From Prolixibacteraceae bacterium (lineage in GTDB: Bacteria > Bacteroidota > Bacteroidia > Bacteroidales > Prolixibacteraceae): a stretch of DNA of 64,000 bases. The DNA lies in assembly GCA_023228025.1 (NCBI GenBank), contig JALOCD010000001.1, forward strand, positions 1 to 64,000. Direction: 5' to 3'. The notes under the pieces were generated by a model. It was not told the DNA's origin. It made no database searches and saw only the letters and a list, made by a program, of their open reading frames with translations. Position 1 is the stretch's first letter. The number at the start of each line of letters is the position of its first letter. This document shows, piece by piece, positions 16,785-25,520 of this stretch. The position numbers and the translations under genes are program-made.

Positions 16785-17735
16785 TTGGAAAAAGGATTGG
16801 TAATAAGGTCAACAGGTAGTTGGTATACTGTCAAAAATGATGACGGCGAAATGATTGATTGCCGAATCAAAGGCAAGTTGCGGATGAAGGGTGTACGAAC
16901 CACCAATCCGGTATCTGTTGGCGACCGCATCAAGTACCAGATCCAGGAGGATGAAACGACGCCAAGCGGCCGGTGCGGCGTTATCTATGAAATCGAACCT
17001 CGCAAGAATTACATTATCCGCAAATCATCCAATCTATCGAAAGAGAGCCAGATCATTGCAGCCAATGTTGACCAGCTTTTCCTGATCGTTACGGTCAATT
17101 ATCCGGTTACACTCACGGGATTCATCGACAGGTACCTCATCTCGGCCGAGGCATACCGAATCCCGGCAGGTATTGTATTCAACAAGATTGATCTCTACAC
17201 TGAAGATGATCTCGCCCGTTTGGAAGAGTTGATATACATTTATGAGGGAATCGGATATCACTGTTTCAGGGTCTCTGCCAAGAAAAATCAAAATATCGAT
17301 CAGCTTTTGGCGCAACTTAAGGGAAAAACAACGCTTTTCTCAGGCCATTCCGGTGTGGGAAAATCATCCCTGCTTAACTGCCTCAATCCAACACTTCAAC
17401 TCAAAACAAATGATATTTCGGACCATCATCAGCAGGGCAAACACACCACAACTTTTGCTGAGATGCACGTTCTATCGGATGACAGTTTCCTGATTGATAC
17501 GCCTGGAATACGTGGCTTCGGTGTGATTGACATGGAAAAAACAGAGATTTCACACTATTTTCCGGAATTATTCAGACTGTTGGACCAATGCCGGTTTTTC
17601 AATTGTACCCACATGCATGAACCCGGTTGTGCAGTCAAGGAGGCCGTTGAAAAAGGAAGCGTATCAACGTCACGCTATGAATCTTACCGATCTTTGATGG
17701 AAGAGGACAATGGAAGGTACAGGGCGGCGTTTTAG
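16785..17735 (+). CDS. rsgA: ribosome small-subunit-dependent GTPase RsgA
   Basis: RsgA is a GTPase that acts late in 30S assembly. The product of about 316 residues has an OB-fold N-terminus, then the circularly permuted GTPase motifs in order NKID (G4), SAKK (G5), GHSGVGKSS (G1) and DTPGIRGFG (G3), and a C-terminal zinc site (CRFFNCTHMHEPGC). I place the start at the TTG at 16785, which gives MEKGLVIRSTGSWY as in relatives. A TTG at 16755 in the same frame would add ten residues, but it lies upstream of the likely transcription start. Confidence 0.93.
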   Translation: MEKGLVIRSTGSWYTVKNDDGEMIDCRIKGKLRMKGVRTTNPVSVGDRIKYQIQEDETTPSGRCGVIYEIEPRKNYIIRKSSNLSKESQIIAANVDQLFLIVTVNYPVTLTGFIDRYLISAEAYRIPAGIVFNKIDLYTEDDLARLEELIYIYEGIGYHCFRVSAKKNQNIDQLLAQLKGKTTLFSGHSGVGKSSLLNCLNPTLQLKTNDISDHHQQGKHTTTFAEMHVLSDDSFLIDTPGIRGFGVIDMEKTEISHYFPELFRLLDQCRFFNCTHMHEPGCAVKEAVEKGSVSTSRYESYRSLMEEDNGRYRAAF

Positions 17736-18119
17736 ACGGAGAGACTGAATAAAGACTTGGACGACTAGGATGACTTGGACGACTGGAATGATGGGAAGCA
17801 AATTTGAAAATTGGATGACATATCTGTAATCTATATTTTTAACCACCGTGATGATTCAGCTCAAATCCTACCCCGAAGGGATTAAATGTTAATAGCCCCG
17901 GGTGGAGCGAAGCGGAACCCGGGGTAAGGAAATGCTAATTATTTACCGTCCGCGGTAGAATATTGAAAAAAGTATTGGGTTGAGTTCGGACGGAAGGAAT
18001 AGATGAATTTAAAAGTTGAGCGTGGAAAGTTGAGTGTTAAAGTGCCAAACTGACTTAAGGAAACGTGACTAGTCGTTTTTCGTATAGAGCTATAAAATTG
18101 ATACTTAAAATATTTCAAC
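17736..18119. other. intergenic region rsgA-zwf with simple tract and repeat
   Basis: No gene is visible in these 384 bases. It begins with a tract of GACTTGGACGACT-type simple sequence (about 17738-17806) and then holds a GC-rich palindromic repeat (17892-17998) also present at 24176-24288. No clear promoter for zwf could be picked out. Confidence 0.65.
17892..17998. repeat. GC-rich palindromic repeat, copy A
   Basis: The segment contains GCCCCGGGTGGAGCGAAGCG followed by a matching ACCCGGGG arm, then ACCGTCCGCGGTAGAAT and a TCGGACGGAAGGA arm that pairs back with CCGTCCG. The same blocks occur in the same order at 24176-24288. This suggests a mobile, non-coding repeat family of the REP or MITE kind. 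Confidence 0.75.
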
Positions 18120-19631
18120 ATGAACAATCCTGAACCGCATTTCCTGGTCATTTTTGGTGCATCAGGCGACCTGACCAAAAGAAAACTGATACCGGCTTTG
18201 TTTGAATTGTGCGAACAAAGGCTCTTGCCTGTAAAATTTGCCGTTTTGGGCGTCTCGAGAACGGAGTTATCCGATGAAGCCTTCCGGGAAAAGATGAAGG
18301 AGTTTTTGCCTGTCAGCTCCAAAAATGGCACTTGTGTTGACCGGTTTTTGGATTCGCTCTTCTACCAGTCGCTTGAAACATCAAATGCAGCAGACTATCC
18401 AAACCTTAAAACAAGACTGGAAAAATTGGGAGACCAACTCTCCATTCCTGCCAATTATATCTTTTACCTCTCAACTCCCCCACAGTTGTACCAGATCATT
18501 CCGCAAATCCTGGCGGAGACTGGACTTAATGAGGTTTCGAAGGGGTTCAGAAGGATCATCATCGAAAAACCTTTTGGAACAGACCTCAGCAGCGCCCGCG
18601 ATCTTAACAGGAAATTGCTCTCCTTTTATACTGAAGATCAACTTTACCGGATCGACCATTATCTTGGAAAAGAGACAGTTCAGAACATGTTGGTAACCAG
18701 GTTCTCGAACGGAATTTTCGAACCCATCTGGAACCAAAATTTCATTCACCATGTCGAAATTACCTCCGCCGAAACATTGGGCATCGAAGATCGAGGCGGA
18801 TATTACGATCATTCAGGAGCGCTTCGCGACATGGTCCAAAACCATTTGATGCAACTGGTCGGACTGGTTGCCATGGAACCCCCTGTGGTGATCGAAGCCA
18901 ATGCCATTCGCAACGAGATGTTGAAAGTGTTTCAATCTCTGCGGCCGCTCCAAAAGGAGGATATTGCGACCCACGTCTTTCGGGGACAATACACTCAATC
19001 GCACATTGGAAATGAGTTGGTCAAAGGCTACCGCGAGGAACATGGTGTAGACCCAATGTCCAAGACCGAAACCTTTGTTGCGCTTAAATTTTTCATTGAC
19101 AATTTCCGCTGGGCAGGTGTCCCTTTCTACATCCGTACAGGTAAAAAATTGCCTACACGGGTAACTGAAGTCGTTATCTATTTTAAAACCACTCCGCATC
19201 ACCTCTTTCAATATGAATCAGTCAATGAGCCTATTAACAATCAGCTTGTGCTCCGCATTCAACCAGATGAAGGGGTTTTGCTAAAATTAGGCATGAAAGT
19301 TCCCGGCGCAGGGTTCAGGGTACAGACCATGAACATGGATTTTCACTACAAGGAGCTTTCCGGTAGTTATCTGCCGTCCGCCTACAGCCGTTTGCTGCTC
19401 GATTGCATGCATGGGGATGCTACCCTCTATTCCCGCAGTGATGCCGTCGAAAAAGCGTGGGAATATGTCCAGCCCATTCTGGATGGCTGGCAGAACAATC
19501 CAGAAATTCCGATTTATGGCTATCCTGCCGGCACCTGGGGTCCGGAAACAGTAGACCAGCTTGTCGAAAACAGTGTATGGCGCAGGCCCTGCAAAAATTT
19601 GGCCCACGATGGAGAGTACTGTGAATTGTAA
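18120..19631 (+). CDS. zwf: glucose-6-phosphate 1-dehydrogenase
   Basis: This enzyme oxidises glucose 6-phosphate to 6-phosphogluconolactone with NADP or NAD, the entry to the oxidative pentose phosphate pathway. The 503-residue product has the dinucleotide-binding GASGDLTKRKL at the N-terminus and the active-site motif RIDHYLGKETVQN. Length is normal. pgl follows 76 bases downstream and encodes the next step. A 6-phosphogluconate dehydrogenase gene is not visible here. Confidence 0.97.
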   Translation: MNNPEPHFLVIFGASGDLTKRKLIPALFELCEQRLLPVKFAVLGVSRTELSDEAFREKMKEFLPVSSKNGTCVDRFLDSLFYQSLETSNAADYPNLKTRLEKLGDQLSIPANYIFYLSTPPQLYQIIPQILAETGLNEVSKGFRRIIIEKPFGTDLSSARDLNRKLLSFYTEDQLYRIDHYLGKETVQNMLVTRFSNGIFEPIWNQNFIHHVEITSAETLGIEDRGGYYDHSGALRDMVQNHLMQLVGLVAMEPPVVIEANAIRNEMLKVFQSLRPLQKEDIATHVFRGQYTQSHIGNELVKGYREEHGVDPMSKTETFVALKFFIDNFRWAGVPFYIRTGKKLPTRVTEVVIYFKTTPHHLFQYESVNEPINNQLVLRIQPDEGVLLKLGMKVPGAGFRVQTMNMDFHYKELSGSYLPSAYSRLLLDCMHGDATLYSRSDAVEKAWEYVQPILDGWQNNPEIPIYGYPAGTWGPETVDQLVENSVWRRPCKNLAHDGEYCEL

Positions 19632-19707
19632 CTGGAAGTAAATTAAAAATTACAGATTACAGATTAAAAATTGATATTATCATGATAATCTGTGTTTTAC
19701 ATTGAAG

Positions 19708-20433
19708 ATGGAAAGAGAGTTGCATATATTTCCAAATCCGGAAGAATTGGCCAAACAGGTTAGTATTGTGTTAATGGATTGGATAGATAAATCTTCCAAC
19801 AATAAATTTCATCTTGCAATTTCAGGAGGATCGACACCCAATCTGCTGTTTTCTGTTTTGGCTACTAACTTTGCTGAATCGCCACTCTGGCAGAAAACAC
19901 ACATTTGGTGGGTGGATGAGCGGATGGTCCCACCCGGCGATCCGGAAAGCAATTTTGGGGTGGCAAACAAATTGTTATTATCCAAAATCACCATTCCGGA
20001 GACCAACATCCACCGAATATTGGGTGAACAGGTACCTTACCAGGAAGCTGAAAACTATTCAAGACAGATCCGTAAGCAAATTATCATGAAGGATGGATGG
20101 CCCCGCTTCGACCTGATATTTCTGGGCATTGGAGACGACGGGCATACTGCCTCCATCTTCCCAAATCAGATGGAACTGCTGAAATCGGACCGAATTTGTG
20201 AAGTTGCCATCCACCCTATCACTTATCAGCAGCGGGTCACCCTGACCGGCAGGGCCATTAACAATGCGGGGAAAGTTTGCATTCTGGTTACCGGAGAGAA
20301 CAAAGCTGAAAGGATATCGGAAATTTGGTCGGAAGGGGAAAAAGGGAAAAAATTGCCGGCTGGCTGGATCCATCCAATTGAAGGTCAATCAATTTGGTTT
20401 GCAGACAAAAAGGCAACAACCAACATACGATGA
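19708..20433 (+). CDS. pgl: 6-phosphogluconolactonase
   Basis: Pgl hydrolyses 6-phosphogluconolactone made by Zwf. The product of about 241 residues has the sugar-isomerase-like motifs LAISGGSTPNLLF and WWVDERMVPPGDPESN, and GIGDDGHTASIFP near the middle. I use the ATG at 19708 (MERELHIFPNPEE). A TTG two codons upstream is in frame but less likely. It is cotranscribed with zwf by position. Confidence 0.95.
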   Translation: MERELHIFPNPEELAKQVSIVLMDWIDKSSNNKFHLAISGGSTPNLLFSVLATNFAESPLWQKTHIWWVDERMVPPGDPESNFGVANKLLLSKITIPETNIHRILGEQVPYQEAENYSRQIRKQIIMKDGWPRFDLIFLGIGDDGHTASIFPNQMELLKSDRICEVAIHPITYQQRVTLTGRAINNAGKVCILVTGENKAERISEIWSEGEKGKKLPAGWIHPIEGQSIWFADKKATTNIR

Positions 20434-20589
20434 TTTCGCTTTCGAAACCTAAGATACTACCTGACGTAGAATATTTTGAATGAAGATTAGCTTGCTTTGG
20501 TCTAATTAAATTTACTTTTGTACACTCTGGACAAGCCTATGTCATCTTCTAGTTTTAAAAGATAATAAAGTTGAATACAATATCATCCT

Positions 20590-21552
20590 ATGCCCAAAAA
20601 TAGAAAAGCCGGACACCTGATCATGTTCGCGGTGACCCTTATTTTTGGGATCAACATTCCGCTCTCCAAATCTTTGCTTCCCCTTTGGATCACACCCGAA
20701 GGCCTTACCTTGTCGAGGATACTCTTTGGAGCAGCAATTTTCTGGATTGCTTCACTTTTCGTGCCTCATGAAAAAGTTACCTTTAAAGAACATCGCTTTT
20801 TTTTAATCGGTTCTTTGGTCGGAGTGGTTTTTAACCAGGGACTTTTCATAACGGGTTTGAACATGACCTCCCCTATTGATGCCTCTATCATCATTACATG
20901 TGGCCCTCTTTTTGCGATGATTTTTGCTGCCTTCCTTTTGAAAGAACCCATCACCCTGCTTAAAGTCGCAGGTGTCCTGGTCGGAGCATCGGGCGCTATT
21001 CTATTGGTTTATAACGGACATCACTCCTCAACAGCGCATGCCAGTAATCTTACCGGTAACCTGATGGTATTCGGGAGCGCCGTTATCTATGCATTTTACC
21101 TGGTCTTCACCAAACCTCTGACACTCCGTTATTCTCCCATCACCCTGATGAAATGGATGTTTTTATATGCCTCCATTTTAATCACCCCATTCTATTTTAG
21201 GCAAGTCTTAACGGCTCCGGTATACATCCACCCTGAATTAACCCCGGTGCTACAGATGGTTTATACCCTGTGCTTTGCAACATTTCTAGCATATCTCCTT
21301 ATCCCCATGGCCCAGCAGCGAATCCGGCCAACGACCATCAGCATGTACAACAACTTCCAACCCCTGGTTGCATCAATTGTGGCTGTATCTGTCGGAATGG
21401 ACCATTTCAGTGTCATCAAAGGCCTCTCTGCCCTGCTCATTTTTGCCGGGGTATATCTTGTTACGCAAAGCAAGGCACGGGCTGAAAACGAGAAAGGAGT
21501 CCTGGATGAATGGGAAGCGGAGGAACCAGCCGTGGCTGACAAGAAGAAATGA
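20590..21552 (+). CDS. DMT superfamily transporter (EamA domains)
   Basis: The 320-residue product is an inner-membrane protein with about ten hydrophobic segments arranged as two EamA repeats (first half about 8-145, second about 160-295). Motifs such as FGINIPLSKSLLPLWITPEG and the LLKEPITLLKVAGVLVGASGA stretch fit the drug/metabolite transporter superfamily. The substrate cannot be told. The last 25 residues are charged and cytoplasmic. It is followed by GACTGGG-type simple sequence. Confidence 0.88.
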   Translation: MPKNRKAGHLIMFAVTLIFGINIPLSKSLLPLWITPEGLTLSRILFGAAIFWIASLFVPHEKVTFKEHRFFLIGSLVGVVFNQGLFITGLNMTSPIDASIIITCGPLFAMIFAAFLLKEPITLLKVAGVLVGASGAILLVYNGHHSSTAHASNLTGNLMVFGSAVIYAFYLVFTKPLTLRYSPITLMKWMFLYASILITPFYFRQVLTAPVYIHPELTPVLQMVYTLCFATFLAYLLIPMAQQRIRPTTISMYNNFQPLVASIVAVSVGMDHFSVIKGLSALLIFAGVYLVTQSKARAENEKGVLDEWEAEEPAVADKKK

Positions 21553-21555
21553 CCA

Positions 21556-21662
21556 AGATTGAGCTGGAGAAGATGGGGAGACTGGGGGACGAGGGGACGA
21601 GGGGACTGGGAGACTGGGTGACTGGGAGACGAGGAGACTGGGGGACTGGGGGAATCTAGGGG
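21556..21662. repeat. GACTGGG-type simple-sequence tract
   Basis: About 100 bases of imperfect repeats of GGGGACTGGGAGAC and GACGAGG follow the transporter gene. Similar tracts occur at 17738-17806, 24002-24080 and, on the other strand, near 27960-28006 and 54150-54182. Confidence 0.75.
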
Positions 21663-21729
21663 AAAGTCACACATTGTTAAAAAATCAAACAAAACCCCAT
21701 TGTTTTCATCCAAATGTAAATATAATTGC

Positions 21730-21737
21730 TATTTTTG
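21730..21737 (+). promoter_or_regulatory. -7 element before the aromatic leader peptide
   Basis: TATTTTTG matches TAnnTTTG and lies 24 bases before the leader peptide start. No good -33 element is seen at the usual spacing, so the promoter call rests on the -7 element and its position. Confidence 0.5.
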
Positions 21738-21760
21738 CGCCATAATATAAGATTACAACA

Positions 21761-21829
21761 ATGATTTCGAACAGTGCAACTTATTTTTGGTTTTATTATC
21801 CCGTCCTTCAACAGGAGATCGGAAAGTAA
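21761..21829 (+). CDS. aromatic leader peptide of the tyrA-aroF operon
   Basis: This 22-codon ORF has six aromatic codons almost in a row (residues 8-13 of TYFWFYYP: Tyr, Phe, Trp, Phe, Tyr, Tyr). It is followed by a terminator at 21864-21890 and then by tyrA and a DAHP synthase/chorismate mutase gene. This is the layout of a transcription attenuator. Ribosomes stalled on the aromatic codons when charged tRNA is scarce would leave GGAGATC (21814-21820) free to pair with the terminator's 5' arm. Confidence 0.85.
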   Translation: MISNSATYFWFYYPVLQQEIGK

Positions 21830-21871
21830 GGCATTGTTTGAAACAAAACGATAACATACAAAGAGGTCTCC
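21814..21871 (+). promoter_or_regulatory. antiterminator pairing of the aromatic attenuator
   Basis: GGAGATC (21814-21820) can pair over seven bases with GGTCTCC (21865-21871), which is the 5' arm of the terminator. The upstream arm lies in the last codons of the leader peptide, just after the Tyr/Phe/Trp run. A stalled ribosome would expose it and a terminating ribosome would cover it. The pairing is read by eye, including one G-U pair. Confidence 0.7.
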
Positions 21872-21890
21872 CGGGTGGAGGCCTTTTTTT
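21864..21890 (+). terminator. attenuator terminator before tyrA
   Basis: An 8-bp stem AGGTCTCC / GGAGGCCT with a short CGGGT loop is followed by seven T. It lies between the leader peptide and tyrA, so read-through must be controlled. Confidence 0.88.
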
Positions 21891-21894
21891 ATTG

Positions 21895-21992
21895 GAGTTA
21901 TGAGTGATAAGTTATGAGTGATGGGTTGTTGGAAACAAATATTTTGATCAACTACTCATTTTTCATAACTCATAACTTATAACTCATAACTT
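21895..21992. repeat. inverted TTATGAG array before tyrA
   Basis: Copies of TTATGAG on the left (GAGTTATGAGTGATAAGTTA) face copies of the complement on the right (CATAACTCATAACTTATAAC). The array can form a long hairpin and ends ten bases before tyrA. Similar arrays lie at 37131-37250, 42176-42270 and 44379-44470. Confidence 0.85.
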
Positions 21993-22002
21993 GAAATGCG
22001 TT

Positions 22003-22902
22003 ATGAAGTTAACAGTAATTGGATTGGGTTTGATTGGGGGTTCGATGGCGATCGACTTGAAAAAGTGCAAATTTGCTACCGAGATAATCGGTGTGGACAA
22101 CCGGTCTGAACATGCAGCCGAAGCTCAAAAGTTGGGTATCGTCGACAGGTTGGCCGATTTCGAAACAGGCGTAAAGGTTGCAGATATGGTTTTGCTTGCA
22201 CTGCCCGTGGATCAGATTATCGCCCTGCTTCCCAGGGTACTCGATCTGATCTCCTCATCTACTACCGTGGCTGATGTAGGTTCCACCAAACGGCAGATCG
22301 TCGCATCCATTGACAATCACCCCTTGCGGGGAAATTTTGTCGCCACACACCCTATGGCAGGAACAGAAAACAGCGGTCCCGCTGCAGCCATTCCCAAACT
22401 TTTCGCCGGAAAACTGACCATTGTTTGCGACCATGAACAGTCGCGTCCACAACATCTGGCATTGGTTGAGAAGATGTACCAGTCATTGGGAATGTCGACC
22501 GCTTACATGAGCAGCGACGAACAGGACCATACCACTGCATTTGTTTCCCACCTGCCGCACGCCGCTGCCTTTGCTTTGGCAAACGCGGTACTTGCCAAAG
22601 AGGAACGGAACATCATCTTTGACCTTGCCTCCGGAGGATTTCAATCCACGGTCAGGTTGGCCAAAAGTTCACCCGAAATGTGGGCCCCCATCTTCCGCCA
22701 AAACCGGGATTACGTGGTAGAGGCAGTCACAACCTACATTCACCACTTGAAAGAGTTCAAAGAGGCTTTGAAAAATGACAATGGTGAGCAGTTGTTTCAA
22801 TTGATTCAGGAGGCGAATAAAATTCGGACTGTCTTGAGCGGTGAAACTACCTCTATGACAAAAAATGAAGAGACAATCGTAAAATTATACACCAAAAAAT
22901 AA
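22003..22902 (+). CDS. tyrA: prephenate dehydrogenase
   Basis: TyrA converts prephenate to 4-hydroxyphenylpyruvate with NAD or NADP, the committed step to tyrosine. The 299-residue product starts with a Rossmann motif (VIGLGLIGGSMAIDLKK) and has the family motifs VADVGSTKR, HPMAGTENSG and the later SHLPHAAAFAL. I use the ATG at 22003 rather than the TTG four codons upstream. It lies behind an aromatic attenuator and is followed 7 bases later by the DAHP synthase gene. Confidence 0.95.
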   Translation: MKLTVIGLGLIGGSMAIDLKKCKFATEIIGVDNRSEHAAEAQKLGIVDRLADFETGVKVADMVLLALPVDQIIALLPRVLDLISSSTTVADVGSTKRQIVASIDNHPLRGNFVATHPMAGTENSGPAAAIPKLFAGKLTIVCDHEQSRPQHLALVEKMYQSLGMSTAYMSSDEQDHTTAFVSHLPHAAAFALANAVLAKEERNIIFDLASGGFQSTVRLAKSSPEMWAPIFRQNRDYVVEAVTTYIHHLKEFKEALKNDNGEQLFQLIQEANKIRTVLSGETTSMTKNEETIVKLYTKK

Positions 22903-22909
22903 AAACAAA

Positions 22910-24001
22910 ATGGTAACAAATTTGAAAGTAATGCCAATCAACCACTGGTTGCCGAAAATAGACAACCCCCTTCTGATCAGTGGCCCATGTAGCCTGGAAT
23001 CGGAAGAACAGGCGCTCTCTACCGCCCGCGAACTGGCCAAAGACAAACGGGTATTCGTCTACCGGGGAGGAATCTGGAAACCCCGCACCCGACCTGGAAT
23101 GTTCGAAGGGGTTGGCTCCATCGGACTGGAATGGCTGAAGCTCGTGAAACAGGAGACCGGATTACTAACCGGAACAGAAGTAGCCAATGCCCAGCATGTC
23201 GAAGAGTGCCTTAAAGCAGGTGTAGATGTGATGTGGATTGGCGCCCGCTCTACCGCCTCTCCATTTGTCGTCCAGGAAATTGCTGATGTACTGAAAGGTA
23301 CCGACCAGGTCATCATGGTCAAAAATCCGGTAAATCCGGATGTGCAGTTGTGGGTTGGCGCCTTGGAACGTTTGAACCAGGCCGGCTTGAAAAACCTTGT
23401 AGCGATCCACCGCGGTTTCACGCCTTTCAGCGAATCCAAGTACCGCAACTATCCCAATTGGAAAACGGTGATCGAACTTAGGCGACTCCTTCCAAATCTT
23501 CCAATCATCTGCGATCCAAGTCATATTTCAGGTAAGCGTGAATATCTCTATGAAATTTCGCAGAAAGCATTTGACATCGGCATGGACGGTTTGATGATTG
23601 AATCCCATATCGATCCATCTTGTGCATTGAGCGATAAAGATCAACAGGTTACACCTGCAGATCTGGCAAAGATCCTGGATAAACTGGTTATCAGGTATGC
23701 CAGTTCTGAAGATCCCCAATTCGAGAACAAACTGGAGAACCTGCGTGGCCGTATCGATGCCATTGACCATGAGATCATGGAGGTATTGGCCCAGCGGATG
23801 GGTATTGTCAAACAGATTGGCCAATACAAAAAAGAGAACAAAGTTACTGCCCTTCAGATTAACCGATGGGCACAGATCATGGAAGACAGAAGCCGTTTGG
23901 CTGAGAAATTGGATCTTGACGATGCATTTGTGAAAGCCATATTCCAACTGATCCACGAAGATTCAGTACGCCAGCAGTCTGAAATTATGGACAAAGAGTA
24001 A
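22910..24001 (+). CDS. bifunctional DAHP synthase / chorismate mutase
   Basis: The 363-residue product joins two steps of aromatic synthesis. Residues about 10-265 form a DAHP synthase of the AroA-beta/KDPS-like type (LISGPCSLESEEQ, VYRGGIWKPRTRPG, CDPSHISGKREY), which condenses phosphoenolpyruvate and erythrose 4-phosphate. Residues about 270-363 form a helical AroQ chorismate mutase (LRGRIDAIDHEIMEVLAQRM), which makes prephenate for the neighbouring TyrA. The fusion is common in Bacteroidota. It probably shares the upstream attenuator. Confidence 0.95.
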   Translation: MVTNLKVMPINHWLPKIDNPLLISGPCSLESEEQALSTARELAKDKRVFVYRGGIWKPRTRPGMFEGVGSIGLEWLKLVKQETGLLTGTEVANAQHVEECLKAGVDVMWIGARSTASPFVVQEIADVLKGTDQVIMVKNPVNPDVQLWVGALERLNQAGLKNLVAIHRGFTPFSESKYRNYPNWKTVIELRRLLPNLPIICDPSHISGKREYLYEISQKAFDIGMDGLMIESHIDPSCALSDKDQQVTPADLAKILDKLVIRYASSEDPQFENKLENLRGRIDAIDHEIMEVLAQRMGIVKQIGQYKKENKVTALQINRWAQIMEDRSRLAEKLDLDDAFVKAIFQLIHEDSVRQQSEIMDKE

Positions 24002-24327
24002 GAACGACGGAGAGACTGGGATGACTGGGACGACTGGGGGACTTTGGGACTGGGAGACGGAGAGACGAGGAGAAGGGAACTCCTATGATACTGAAGCTGG
24101 GAAACATTGAAACAGAGAAACGGTGAAGGGACGAGCACAACTCCGGTGTTAAGCCGCGTAGTGGCGAAATATTGGTAGCCCGGGGTGAGCGACGAAGGAG
24201 CGTTACCCTGGGTTAGGGAATGCAAGGAGACCACCGTCCGCGGTAGCATCTTGAATATGGATATCAGATAGTGTCGGACGGAAGGACGGAATGTGGAAAA
24301 AAAGCAATTGAAATCAAGTGGCAATTA
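24002..24327. other. intergenic region with simple tract and repeat
   Basis: No gene is visible in these 326 bases. The first 80 bases are GACTGGGATGACT-type simple sequence. The second copy of the GC-rich palindromic repeat fills 24176-24288. The aroF/mutase and rnpA genes converge here. I see no simple hairpin-T terminator outside the repeat. Confidence 0.65.
24176..24288. repeat. GC-rich palindromic repeat, copy B
   Basis: GCCCGGGGTGAGCGACGAAG, an ACCCTGGGTTAGGGAATGC block, CCGTCCGCGGTAGCAT and GTCGGACGGAAGGA appear in the same order as in copy A at 17892-17998. The two copies differ by point changes and a few indels. Confidence 0.75.
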
Positions 24328-24726
24328 TTAGTTGCTCAACTGTACATTTATCTTTTCAATCGCCTTTACAATGGCCGGCTCAATTTTTGAATAGGGGAGT
24401 TCTTCTTTGGCAATGTAGATCATCATCAGCGCCAATCTCTTTTCTGACTGAATGAGCGATTCATACAACTCTGCCTTGTGATGCCGGTAGGATTCCCGCA
24501 TCAACCGCTTCATCCGATTGCGGTCGACCGCTCTTTTAAATATTTTTTTTGGAACAGAAAAACCAGCCTGTGCAGGCGATTCAGATGGGAGTTCACCGAA
24601 GATTTTCCAAACTATCCTGAGTGGATACGACAAAAAGCTATTTCCCGAGAGAAACAATTCCCCCATCAATTTCTGACTGCATAACTTTTCATCTTTTCGA
24701 AAAGTATGGGCAACGAGTTCTGTCAA
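24328..24726 (-). CDS. rnpA: ribonuclease P protein component
   Basis: RnpA is the basic protein subunit of RNase P, which removes the 5' leader of tRNA precursors. The 132-residue product has the conserved SRNRMKR-type signature in the form VDRNRMKRLMRESYR (about 69-83) and the FRKDEKLCSQKL start. Length is normal. It follows hemD with a 4-base gap, an order seen in Bacteroidota. Confidence 0.94.
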   Translation of the reverse strand: MTELVAHTFRKDEKLCSQKLMGELFLSGNSFLSYPLRIVWKIFGELPSESPAQAGFSVPKKIFKRAVDRNRMKRLMRESYRHHKAELYESLIQSEKRLALMMIYIAKEELPYSKIEPAIVKAIEKINVQLSN

Positions 24727-24730
24727 ATTC

Positions 24731-25483
24731 CTACTTGTGGTTTTTGTTGAATTCTGAAATGTATTTATCCAGCGCCGATGTCATGGAAGGTGTCTCGGGA
24801 AGTGGCGCTTCTATGTCGACATTTAATTCTGCATCCCTGACTGCCTTGGCTGTTGCGTAACCAAATGTAGCGATTTTAGTCTCGTTTTGCTTGAAATCAG
24901 GAAAGTTGAAAAATAATGACTTGATATCTGAAGGACTGAAAAACACGAGAACATCGTAATTAACATCCTTTAAATCAGACAAATCACTGCAAACAGTCCG
25001 ATACATTACTGCCGATTTATAAGTCAGACCAGCTGCGGTAAGTTTCTCAGGCACCTCGTCTTTGTGCATGTCGGAAAGGGGGATGAGGAAACTCTCCTCC
25101 TTGTGTTTCATCAACACTTCGAGCAGTTCGCTGAATTTGCCTGGAGCGTAGAATATTTTGCGTTTTCTGTAGACAATGTATTTCTGAAGGTAGTGGGCGG
25201 TAGCCTCGGAGATACAAAAATATTTCATGGTATCGGGAATGACTACCCTCATCTCCTGAGACATACGGAAAAAATGATCGATGGCTGTCCGACTGTTAAA
25301 AATTACAGCTGAAAAATCTAAGATATTGATCCGATCCTTTCTAAAATCTTTCGCCGAAACACCCTCAACATGAATGAAAGGACGAAAATCGATCTTTAAA
25401 TTGTTCTTTGCAGCCAAATCGTTGTAGGGCGAATTTTGAAAATTCGGCTCTGGCTGGGTAACTAATATCTTCTTGATTTTCAA
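24731..25483 (-). CDS. hemD: uroporphyrinogen-III synthase
   Basis: HemD cyclises hydroxymethylbilane to uroporphyrinogen III, the branch point to heme and siroheme. The 250-residue product has the poorly conserved two-domain fold of the family, seen in KILVTQPEPNF at the start, AVIFNSRTAIDHFF, and VMYRTVCSDLSDLK then VLVFFSPSDIKSLFFNFP. The context supports it: Bacteroidota commonly have DUF4271-hemD-rnpA. Uroporphyrinogen III would feed the siroheme genes at 34519-36238. Confidence 0.88.
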   Translation of the reverse strand: MKIKKILVTQPEPNFQNSPYNDLAAKNNLKIDFRPFIHVEGVSAKDFRKDRINILDFSAVIFNSRTAIDHFFRMSQEMRVVIPDTMKYFCISEATAHYLQKYIVYRKRKIFYAPGKFSELLEVLMKHKEESFLIPLSDMHKDEVPEKLTAAGLTYKSAVMYRTVCSDLSDLKDVNYDVLVFFSPSDIKSLFFNFPDFKQNETKIATFGYATAKAVRDAELNVDIEAPLPETPSMTSALDKYISEFNKNHK

Positions 25484-25520
25484 TTCTTTACTTATTAAAT
25501 AGTTTTAATTTTCCTCCTTT

